Position numbers and translations under genes: made by a program. This document shows, one piece after another, positions 1 to 6,776 of a DNA stretch of 64,000 nt. Source of the stretch: Oscillospiraceae bacterium (GTDB lineage: Bacteria; Bacillota; Clostridia; Oscillospirales; Ruminococcaceae); the NCBI GenBank assembly GCA_021769725.1, contig JAETSI010000006.1, forward strand, positions 1-64,000, written 5' to 3'. Positions within the stretch are counted from its first letter, which is position 1. Each line of letters begins with the position of its first letter. The notes under the pieces were generated by a model. That model did not search any database, was not told the DNA's origin, and worked only from the letters and a program-made list of their open reading frames with translations.

Positions 1-40
1 GCTTCTTAAATTCCTCATCATACTGTCTTACTGTTCCCAT
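1..40 (-). CDS. IS-type transposase OrfA, N-terminal fragment cut by window edge
   Basis: An ATG at base 40 on the minus strand is preceded by a strong AAAAGGAGG ribosome binding site. It opens a frame reading MGTVRQYDEEFKK before the window ends. The QYDEEFKK start is typical of the helix-turn-helix OrfA proteins of IS3-type insertion sequences. Only 13 residues are visible, so the family is a guess from the N-terminal pattern and the good ribosome site. A transposase here fits the other mobile-element remains in the first 4.7 kb. Confidence 0.4.
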   Translation of the reverse strand, partial: MGTVRQYDEEFKK

Positions 41-101
41 CTTTGACACCCTCCTTTTTTATTTTATCATACATTGATTGTCTGGATTGTGTCAAGTTTT
101 A

Positions 102-227
102 TTATACAACATCAAACTTCTCCATCGCCGTTCCGAATCGCACCATTTCATGTGCAATAAAAGGGAGCATCAGCCCGTACTCGGCAGCCTTAACTTCAAT
201 CTTATGCAGTATCTTCTCCTTAGTCAT
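102..227 (-). CDS. Small hypothetical protein, partial paralogue of its upstream neighbour
   Basis: This is a 41-residue ORF beginning MTKEKILHK, whose ATG overlaps the end of the preceding gene by 8 bases, suggesting translational coupling. I chose this internal ATG instead of the longer ORF in the track because it has this overlap. The segment KAAEYGLMLPFIAHEMVRFG closely parallels KANEYGMTLRAITREMLRIG near the C-terminus of the upstream gene, so the two genes share a duplicated roughly 30-residue helical module. I do not recognise the family. It is probably cargo of the local mobile element. Confidence 0.4.
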   Translation of the reverse strand: MTKEKILHKIEVKAAEYGLMLPFIAHEMVRFGTAMEKFDVV

Positions 228-477
228 TGGCGTCCTCGTCTCGTTTATCCAAAATTGCAAACATATTGTTGAGGTCAGTACCAATTCGTAGCATTTCACG
301 TGTGATTGCACGAAGCGTCATGCCGTACTCATTCGCTTTCTGCTCAATCATTTTCGGATCAGAAACCGTATTCGACCAGCCGTCGGGCTTATCTTTACTA
401 AGCTGTCGGAACACCAATGCCCACTGTATCGTTTCTGCAAAATCCCAGATCGAACCATTCCAGCGCCACTCTTTCAT
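220..477 (-). CDS. Small hypothetical protein with a helical C-terminal module
   Basis: This is an 85-residue protein starting MKEWRWNGSIWDF. The GGAGG site lies inside the end of the upstream gene, 7 bases before this ATG; an ATG two codons earlier sits too close to that site. The N-terminal half is rich in Trp and Phe. The C-terminal half (EQKANEYGMTLRAITREM) is shared with the next gene downstream. Three genes (480-671, this one, 102-227) run in one direction with overlapping or adjoining ends and one upstream promoter, so they form a small operon. The function is unknown. Confidence 0.5.
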   Translation of the reverse strand: MKEWRWNGSIWDFAETIQWALVFRQLSKDKPDGWSNTVSDPKMIEQKANEYGMTLRAITREMLRIGTDLNNMFAILDKRDEDAND

Positions 478-479
478 AT

Positions 480-671
480 TCATTCCTCCGTTGAAATTTC
501 AATTTTTTGACCTGTCAAGCGCTCATAGTATTCAATTGCCATGAGCAGAACGACAGAACCGTCATCACATCTGATCGCTACCGGATTGCCGTAGCGAAGC
601 AAAAAGTCATCGTCCTCTATATGATCGCACAGCTCCTGCTGCGAGATCATGTTGATATACGGCAGCTTCAT
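480..671 (-). CDS. Small Phd/YefM-like protein, possible antitoxin-type
   Basis: This 63-residue protein is preceded by a GGGGGAA ribosome site. The pattern, an N-terminal beta strand and helix followed by GNPVAIRCDDGSVVLLMAIEYYERL, resembles Phd/YefM-type antitoxin folds (short strand, 'I' helix, strand ending in a YxxL helix). The family assignment is only by pattern. No recognisable RelE or Doc toxin follows; the two downstream genes are unrelated small helical proteins. It is the first gene of a three-gene operon behind a good sigma-A promoter. Confidence 0.4.
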   Translation of the reverse strand: MKLPYINMISQQELCDHIEDDDFLLRYGNPVAIRCDDGSVVLLMAIEYYERLTGQKIEISTEE

Positions 672-737
672 GATAATTCCCCCTTATGCTGCTACAGCCA
701 CAGACTGCCGCTGTAGACAGGCGTGATCTTGCTGACT

Positions 738-766
738 ATTATGCCATAGGATCAGGATTTTGTCAA
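738..766 (-). promoter_or_regulatory. Sigma-A promoter for the small-gene operon
   Basis: On the minus strand, TTGACA and CATAAT are separated by 17 bases, about 70 bases upstream of the 671 start. Between promoter and gene lies an inverted repeat CTACAGC...GCTGTAG, a possible operator or hairpin. Confidence 0.6.
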
Positions 767-858
767 TTGAACTGTCAGTTTACTTTTAACAGCCGATGTT
801 AAAGATCCTGCAGCGAAATTTCACGTTTTTGGGTCTATACTTCATTCGGCTGAATTAC

Positions 859-897
859 AAAATACAAACAATTGTATGTATTTTCAGTGTACTGAAA
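859..897. repeat. Two adjacent palindromes in a 330-base gene-free stretch
   Basis: Bases 672-1004 hold no convincing gene. Within them are a 26-base near-perfect palindrome centred on ACAATTGT with AAAATAC/GTATTTT arms (859-884), and immediately after it TTTCAGT-GT-ACTGAAA (882-897). There is also a weaker TTTAACA/TGTTAAA hairpin near 787-805. These could be operators for the nearby XRE repressors or remnants of element ends. Confidence 0.35.
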
Positions 898-1004
898 GTT
901 CAATAGCGGTGTTTCAATTGTCTGAAATGTTTAGAAATTTCTCTGATGTGTATAAAAATCATGGGAAAGTTTGGCGGTTTTAACGATGCAATTTCATTAT
1001 CATT

Positions 1005-1346
1005 TTATCTGATAATCAGCTCAGCAAGTGTATCGCAGAACGCCTCACGAAGAGGCGGCGAGCCTTTTGCCTTTATGCCCGCCCAGCGAATTAAATCTGC
1101 GATCCGCTTTTCCGCCATTGCACGATTTTTCTGAACGATTAGTTCTTCCACAGGCTGGTCAACCAGTTCAGCAAGAATAAACAAATGCTCTGCTGACGGG
1201 AGCGTTTCTCCGCGAAACCATTTGTATACTGCCTGCGGACTTTTGAGTTTTAATACATCCTGCAATATAGCAGGGGTAATTTTCTTTTGTTCGCACAGCA
1301 TTTTTATGTGATGTCCGGTTTCTCGCAAATCTATAAAGCCTCTCAA
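1005..1346 (-). CDS. XRE-family helix-turn-helix regulator
   Basis: The track ORF starts at 1367, but a GGAGG site sits inside its codons 3-4, about 9 bases before a TTG codon. I therefore prefer the TTG start at 1346 (113 residues). The N-terminal 60 residues form a Cro/C1-type HTH: IKMLCEQKKITPAILQDVL, then LKSPQAVYKWFRGETLPS as the recognition region. The C-terminal 45 residues are basic and helical and match nothing I know. The gene lies head to head with the XRE gene at 1524, so cross-regulation is plausible. It is probably the regulator of a mobile element. Confidence 0.7.
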   Translation of the reverse strand: MRGFIDLRETGHHIKMLCEQKKITPAILQDVLKLKSPQAVYKWFRGETLPSAEHLFILAELVDQPVEELIVQKNRAMAEKRIADLIRWAGIKAKGSPPLREAFCDTLAELIIR

Positions 1347-1523
1347 TATTATCAGCCTCCATTGCATTCAGATGATAGTATCTTACCGTCTTTTGCAATA
1401 AAATACAAGAGGTTGATTTTCACAAAATACTGCTGCAAAATTTGTCGGGTATGGTGAATAGACTTTACATTCAGCTGTTGGTATAATGTCTGGTACAAAT
1501 ACATTCAGCAGGAGGTATTTTAC

Positions 1524-1778
1524 ATGAATAAAAAGATCGGCAGAGAAGCTATGATTCTGCAAAAGCGCAGGAAAGAAATGGGAATGACGCAGACTGATGT
1601 TGCCGGACAAGTCGGAATACAGCTTCAGCAGTATCAGCTGTATGAATACGGAAAGCGCAAGGTGTCCAGTAGCAGTATGCTCCTTGGTCTGCGGCTTTGT
1701 GCTGTGCTGGAATTGGATCCCTATGAGCTTATTTTTGAAAAAAGTACAGACTGGGTGAAAAAGGTACGCAAGCTGTAA
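1524..1778 (+). CDS. XRE-family helix-turn-helix regulator, short
   Basis: This 84-residue protein has a CAGGAGG ribosome site. The HTH covers most of the protein: LQKRRKEMGMTQTDVAGQVG then IQLQQYQLYEYGKRKVSS, followed by a short C-terminal helix LCAVLELDPYELIFE. It is essentially a single DNA-binding domain, as in small phage or element repressors. It lies upstream of, and in the same direction as, the recombinase remnant. An inverted repeat (1794-1818) just after the stop codon and a 16-base palindrome at 1865 are candidate operators. Confidence 0.75.
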   Translation: MNKKIGREAMILQKRRKEMGMTQTDVAGQVGIQLQQYQLYEYGKRKVSSSSMLLGLRLCAVLELDPYELIFEKSTDWVKKVRKL

Positions 1779-1793
1779 GGAAACTGCGAATAT

Positions 1794-1818
1794 CATTTTG
1801 TCGATTATTAACAAAATG
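1794..1818. repeat. Inverted repeat after the XRE gene
   Basis: CATTTTGT and ACAAAATG are separated by 9 bases. No run of T follows on either strand, so it looks more like a protein-binding dyad than a terminator. Confidence 0.3.
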
Positions 1819-1864
1819 CATTGGATTATTCCCTTCTAACTTCTACGCTGAAAATTTGGCAATT

Positions 1865-1880
1865 ACAACTCCGGAGTTGT
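1865..1880. repeat. Perfect 16-base palindrome ACAACTCCGGAGTTGT
   Basis: This is a perfect 16-base palindrome, about 140 bases upstream of the serine recombinase reading frame. It could be a repressor operator or part of a recombination site. Position is the only support for either. Confidence 0.35.
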
Positions 1881-1957
1881 GGACAAGAAAAATGGAATAT
1901 GGTAATATGTCCATAGGCTTGAAAAGCCCTAAAATACATTGTTTTGGAGGAATGCGT

Positions 1958-2020
1958 ATGAATGAAAAAAAGATAAAACCTGATTCGGCGCTGCCGATTA
2001 TCAGGGGGTGCAGAATTTGA
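1958..2020 (+). CDS. Tiny ORF overlapping the recombinase start
   Basis: This 20-residue ORF begins MNEKKIKPDS and ends IIRGCRI. The GGAGG site is 7 bases upstream, an ideal spacing. Its stop overlaps the possible GTG start (2008) of the recombinase frame, so it may couple translation of the recombinase or be the remnant of an upstream recombinase gene. It was missed by the ORF track because of its length. Confidence 0.3.
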   Translation: MNEKKIKPDSALPIIRGCRI

Positions 2021-3424
2021 AGGATGTACAAAAAGCCGTCGCAGAGCGAGCATCACACCCAATCAGCGCTCCTGCAGGCAGCAGTTTTGAGACAGAACGG
2101 CAACGGCAGAGAACTGCTGTAGGCAGACAGTTTGATGCACTGGACGGCACCCGTATCCGGAAGATCAGCGCATTGTCGGATGCAGATTCCGGCGGTTCCC
2201 AGAGAAAACTACGTGTTGCAGCTTACTGCCGTGTCAGCATTGACGATCTCGATCAGGCGCTTTCGATTCATATGCAGAAAAGAGTTTATCGGGAGAAAAT
2301 CAAGGCAAATCCCGAATGGATCTACGCCGGAACCTACGTGGACAACGGATTTTCCGGAACCAATACAACGCATAGACCAGGCTTCTTAAAATTGATCGAT
2401 GACTGCCGGGCGGGAAAAAATCGACATGATCATCACGAAAGCGGTCTCGCGTTTCGCGAGAAATCTGCTCGACTGCATCGGCTATATCGAAGAGCTGAGT
2501 AATCTGAATCCCCCGGTTCGGGTATTTTTTGAACAGGAAGGTCTTGACACCAGCGTACAGACAAGCGGCATTATTCTGTTTGTACTGGCGATGGTTGCCG
2601 AGGAAGAAAGTCATATGAAAAGCGAAGCGATGCTGCTTTCGCTGGAATGGCGGTTCAGCCGAGGACGTTTTCTTACACCTGCATTGTTCGGTTACGATAA
2701 GATTGAAGTGCCGGATGGTTTTGGCGGCAAACGGAAAATGCTGGACATCAATCCACAGGAGGCAAAGGTAGTAAAATGGATGTACGCAATGCTGCTCAAT
2801 GGCAGTACGCCGGAAGAAATCGCAGGTGTTCTCACAGAGCTGCAGATTCCTACAGGAGGCAGACGGAAGGACGGCTCGCCAAATACAAACTGGATGCCCG
2901 GCGGATTGGTTTCCCTAATGCGAAACGAAAGATACTGCGGAGACGTACTTGCAAGAAAAACATATACCCCTAATTTCAAAGATCATAAGGCAAAAAAGAA
3001 TTGCGGGAAAAAGAACAAGTACTTTCAGGCAGATCATCATGAGGCGATCGTTACCAGAGCGGTATGGAACGCCGCACAGCGAATCCTGAACAGCCGTCGG
3101 TTCGGTCATGAGGGTTCTTATCTTCCGATGCAAATCATTGACAAGGGCGTTCTTGCAGGATTCATTTCTATGAACCGCTCATGGGCAGGCTTTGATACAG
3201 AGGACTATTACCGTGCATCACAAATTGCAATGGGGCTGCTTGACGAAGATCTGGAGGATGATCTTGAAAATGAATATCTTCCGGACGGCGGTCACAGGCT
3301 CGCCGGACTGATCGACGATCATGGCATTTCACAGATCGCCCGTGAACTGACGGAAGCCGAGCAGCAGATCAGAGATCAAGTCCAAGATTCAGGCTGTGGC
3401 AGATGCGGTCACCGGAGTTGCTGA
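2008..3424 (+). pseudogene. Large serine recombinase, frameshifted and truncated
   Basis: Two overlapping frames together encode a large serine site-specific recombinase. The first (from about 2008) has the catalytic segment LRVAAYCRVS and the GFSGTNTTHRPGF loop. The second (from about 2399) continues with IITKAVSRFARNLLD, the recombinase domain (MLDINPQEAKVVKWMYAMLL) and NTNWMPGGLVSLMRNERYCG. The frames meet at GCGGGAAAAAATCGAC: removing one A from the A6 run restores RAGKIDMIITKAV. The C-terminal part is also missing; after about base 3370 the DNA belongs to a tape-measure gene and the frame ends with unrelated residues. It is either an inactive remnant or, at the A run only, a sequencing error. 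Confidence 0.8.
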
Positions 3425-4634
3425 TAAAATCAAAAGCTTTCTGCACTTTTCCGTTCCGGACGAAGGTCCTCTGACGGACTTTGAATCTTGGATGCCGGAC
3501 TTTATGCAGGGACTTGCTGACGGTATTTCGGCAAATGCAGGAATTGTGGGCGATGCTCTCAGCACCTTCGGTACAAATGTTACGACTGCACTTACAGATA
3601 CGTTCAAAACTGCAATGAGCAATATTGTGACTACAGTGCAGACGTTCATGGAGAATACTCTGACCGAAGTCACCAACGTTTGGAATAACATCAGCACTTC
3701 AATGACGACTGTTCTTACCAATATCGGAAACGCTGTCAAAAATGGTTGGAACGCAATTACAATGTCAATCAGGACTTCCCTTGAAAATATAAAGACCGCA
3801 GTCAGCACAAGCTGGAACGCAGTCAAAAACATCGTAACAACGGCGATAAACAGCATTAAAACTGTAATCTCAACTGTGTGGAATGCTATCAAAAATTTCA
3901 TTTCCACAGGTCAGCTTGACATTAAAAATACCGTAAATACAATGTGGACGGCGATTTCTGATGGTGTGAAAAATACCGTTAATTCGGTCAAATCCGCTGT
4001 ATCTTCGGCTTGGAATGCTATGCCCGATGCAGTTCGAGGGGCGATGAATAATGTCCGTGATACCGTTTTCAATATCTGGGATAACGTGAAAAGTGGCGTT
4101 TCTGACAGGCTGGGCGGTATTCGTGACGCAGTTTCAAGCGGACTGAATTTCGCTGCGGACTGTATCAGAAATATCGTCAATTCCTCGTGGCAGTGGGGCT
4201 ATGACATTATGCAAAACCTCATCAACGGAATCCGCTATATGCTGTCTGATTTAATCAACACAGTCGCAGATGTGGCGAATTCTATCTGGGAGTATCTGCA
4301 CTTCTCCGTTCCCGAAAAAGGACCGCTTACCGATTTTGAAAGTTGGATGCCGGACTTTATGAAAGGACTTGCAAAGGGTATTGACAAAAGCAGAAAATAT
4401 GTAGAATCGGCTATCGAGGGTGTGTCTGAGGCGATGCAGCTTACGATGACCTCGGGACTTAGCATGAAGCTTGACGGCATTTCGGGGGCGATGATGAACG
4501 GCGGCAGCGGTACGACTGTCATCAACAACTACAACAACGACAACAGCCGGACAGTCAACCAGACGAATAACTCGCCGAAGTCGCTGTCACGGCTGGAAAT
4601 TTATCGACAGACGAGGAATGCCTTGAAAACGTAA
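3396..4634 (+). CDS. Phage tail tape-measure protein, C-terminal fragment
   Basis: This frame opens at GTG 3396 but its homology-like sequence starts around 3372 (IKSKIQAVADAV), so the N-terminus is lost. The 412 residues are long low-complexity helix with regularly spaced Trp (WNAVKNIVTTAINSI, VWNAIKNFI), as in tail-length tape-measure proteins of Firmicutes siphophages. A motif LHFSVP-x-x-GPLTDFESWMPDF appears twice, near residues 18 and 310. The end (TTVINNYNND...SRLEIYRQTRNAL) is typical of tape-measure C-termini. No other tail gene follows, so this is a prophage or element remnant fused by deletion to the recombinase. A terminator lies right after the stop. Confidence 0.75.
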   Translation: MADAVTGVADKIKSFLHFSVPDEGPLTDFESWMPDFMQGLADGISANAGIVGDALSTFGTNVTTALTDTFKTAMSNIVTTVQTFMENTLTEVTNVWNNISTSMTTVLTNIGNAVKNGWNAITMSIRTSLENIKTAVSTSWNAVKNIVTTAINSIKTVISTVWNAIKNFISTGQLDIKNTVNTMWTAISDGVKNTVNSVKSAVSSAWNAMPDAVRGAMNNVRDTVFNIWDNVKSGVSDRLGGIRDAVSSGLNFAADCIRNIVNSSWQWGYDIMQNLINGIRYMLSDLINTVADVANSIWEYLHFSVPEKGPLTDFESWMPDFMKGLAKGIDKSRKYVESAIEGVSEAMQLTMTSGLSMKLDGISGAMMNGGSGTTVINNYNNDNSRTVNQTNNSPKSLSRLEIYRQTRNALKT

Positions 4635-4668
4635 AAAGGAGCGATTTAGATGTCGCTCCTTTAGTTTA
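4635..4668 (+). terminator. Hairpin terminator after the tape-measure fragment
   Basis: AAAGGAGCGA and TCGCTCCTTT form a 10-pair stem around a 7- to 8-base loop, followed by a short T-rich tail. It begins immediately after the stop codon. Confidence 0.6.
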
Positions 4669-4684
4669 ATATAATTTGTGTCAT

Positions 4685-5308
4685 TTAATTTAAGTTATTA
4701 ATTTCATTTTGCAAATTTGCTAAAAACCGCCCTGCGTGAGCACCATCCATTTGTGTGTGATGAAACTGAAAAGAAATTGTCAGATAATATCTAAGAAACT
4801 TCTTCTTGTATTTTCCCCAGATGATAAATGGATTATTAAATATGCCACTATTCATTCCAACAGCACCATCAATTTCCGTATCAATAATTGCTGATGTACC
4901 TATTACCATACTGTTATCTGATAAATCTCTATCTTGACATTTATCAGCAACCTGCGAAGTGTAAATTAGATATTCTTCATTGAATTTATCCAAATCAGCA
5001 TTAAACAAAATATCGCAGGAATTGACTTCTCCATCTTTATTTTTAACAATTGTATTTACAGCAATTGAATTGTATTGAAGTAATTTATCACCGACTGGAA
5101 GAATGTAAAATTCCTTTACCAATACTGCGGATTTTCCAATACAGTAATCAAGCAGCATATTAAATTTCAGATGTCTTTTCTTGCTTAACTTGATTAGTTT
5201 TGTTACATCTATTGTTTTGAAAAACGTTACCATTGGATTTGGAGCTTTCATCCAAAGTTCGTATGCCATAGAACGTGTTGTCATTTTTGGATCAATTTCT
5301 TGTACCAT
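4685..5308 (-). CDS. Chloramphenicol O-acetyltransferase family protein (CAT-like)
   Basis: This 207-residue protein is of the trimeric CAT family length. The first ATG of the track ORF contains the ribosome site in its own codons (ATGGAGGAAATA), so the fifth codon, ATG giving MVQEIDPK, is the better start. Near the C-terminus, FQFHHTQMDGAHAGRFL carries the family HHxxxDG catalytic motif with the active-site histidine. NPFIIWGKY and a Y-x-L-T-I-S-F strand also fit the family. These enzymes transfer acetyl from acetyl-CoA to chloramphenicol, but many clostridial homologues have unknown acceptors, so resistance is not established. Adjacent mobile-element remains suggest acquisition by transfer. 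Confidence 0.8.
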   Translation of the reverse strand: MVQEIDPKMTTRSMAYELWMKAPNPMVTFFKTIDVTKLIKLSKKRHLKFNMLLDYCIGKSAVLVKEFYILPVGDKLLQYNSIAVNTIVKNKDGEVNSCDILFNADLDKFNEEYLIYTSQVADKCQDRDLSDNSMVIGTSAIIDTEIDGAVGMNSGIFNNPFIIWGKYKKKFLRYYLTISFQFHHTQMDGAHAGRFLANLQNEINNLN

Positions 5309-5386
5309 TATTTCCTCCATGAATTATAATTTGAATATAAAATGCACCCGGCTTTTTAGTATATCACATTTTCTTGAAAAAGTCAA

Positions 5387-6602
5387 TCACGAATGAAGTG
5401 ATATATTCTCCTTTTTCAGAATTCTTTGACTTGTCATATCGATTCCAATTGCGCCAAGCGGTGCAGTGATTAAAATTGCAAGTACTGCAACAGATAATAC
5501 AATTTTTCCACACGGCAATCCAAGCGCAAGTGGAACAGAACCAATTGCTGCCTGTACGGTTGCTTTCGGAAGATAAGAAATAATACAGAAAATCTTTTCT
5601 TTCAGGTTCAATTCCGTCCCCACCATACAAACTGCAACACCAACAGCACGAAATGCAAGAGCAATAAAAATCATGGCTATTGCAGATAATCCGGAAGCAA
5701 GCGTATATCGAATGTCAACAGCAGCGCCAACCAAAACAAACAACAGGATTTCTGCTGCGATCCACAAGCTTTCCAAATTTTTGTGAAAGCCTTTCAGATA
5801 CATTTTTAACAGATTTGATTTTGATGACACAAGCCATTGCAACAACAGCAAGAAAACCTGATACGGCGAGATGTTCATTTAATACGGTTTCGATGGACAT
5901 AAGTAGAAATGACATTGCCAGCATCACGATTACCTTTGTGCTGTTTCTGATTTTCTGATTTCTCTGGTAAGATTTTTCAAAGAAAAAATGCACGGTAAAT
6001 CCTGTCAGAATACCAAGCAAAATGCCAAGAACAATGGAAATAGGAATATTCAAGAAGTCAATAATATGAGCCGAACCACCTTGTGCTATTGTTACAAAAG
6101 TACTGAATAGTACGATCACAAATATATCATCGCACGAAGCTCCTGCAAGGATCATTTGCGGTATACTCTTTTCTGTACCTGTTTTTTCCTCGATCAGCTT
6201 TACCATTCTGGGTACAACAACAGCGGGAGAAACTGCACTTAGTACTGCTCCCAAAACAGCCGATTCCATTCGACTGACACCAAGAAAACCGGGTGCAAAG
6301 CATAAATATCCGATAATTTCAAAGCAGGCAGGAACGAAAGACATCATAATTGCAGGTCTGCCTACCTTTTTCAAATCCGAAAGATTTAGTGAGAGTCCTG
6401 CTTTTATTAAAATGATGATCAACGCAATTTGCCGAAGTTCCGAGGATATTCCAAGAATAGATGAATCAAGCCAATCTAACACAAATGGTCCGGTTAAAAT
6501 TCCAACGGCAAGCATTCCAATAATTCTTGGCAGTTTGATTTTTTGAAAAATTTCAGCAGCTGAAAGACCAACAAGAAAAATAATGGCAAGTGACAACAAC
6601 AT
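5387..6602 (-). pseudogene. Na+/H+ antiporter (CPA family), frameshifted
   Basis: The first frame (6602-5715) encodes about ten membrane segments of a CPA-type cation/proton antiporter (LPRIIGMLAVGILTGPFVLDW, ILAGASCDDIFVIVLF). After RLSQKFGKL it runs into unrelated sequence. The missing remainder (WIAAEILLFVLVGAAVDIRYTLA to the end) lies in another frame down to 5387. Deleting one G in AAGCTTGTGGATC would give AAG CTT TGG ATC and restore KLWIAAEIL, so a single inserted base explains the split. It has a strong GGAGGAG site and a structured leader with an intrinsic terminator just upstream. The full protein would be about 400 residues; with the shift as read it should be inactive. Confidence 0.75.
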
Positions 6603-6620
6603 AAAATCTCCTCCTTAAAA

Positions 6621-6665
6621 TAAAAAAGCTGACAACATCTGCGTAGAATGCAGACGTCATCAGCT
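6621..6665 (-). terminator. Intrinsic terminator inside the antiporter leader
   Basis: On the minus strand, AGCTGATGACGTCTGC and GCAGATGTTGTCAGCT form a long stem followed by TTTTTT. It ends about 20 bases before the antiporter start codon, leaving no room for a separate promoter. Confidence 0.7.
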
Positions 6666-6715
6666 TTATAAGCGGTTTAGGTTTCCCAAACTCCGCTTTC
6701 TTACGTCAGCTTTGC
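6666..6715 (-). promoter_or_regulatory. Structured 5' leader, candidate riboswitch or attenuator
   Basis: Upstream of the terminator lies a hairpin AAGCGGAGTTTGG-GAAA-CCTAAACCGCTT capped by a GNRA tetraloop. Before it is AGCTGACGT, whose AGCTGAC part is the exact complement of the terminator's 3' arm (GTCAGCT). Pairing of these would break the terminator, the usual riboswitch or attenuator logic. I cannot match it to a known class with confidence. Confidence 0.45.
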
Positions 6716-6776
6716 TATATCTTTTTTCTGCTCTATTTCCTTCCTCAACTTTGGTTATTTTGCCTATTGATTTTTC

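Noticed and set aside
3389-4180. Hydrophobic minus-strand ORFs opposite the tape-measure fragment
   Set aside because: They mirror the repetitive helix-coding strand; the tape-measure frame explains the DNA.
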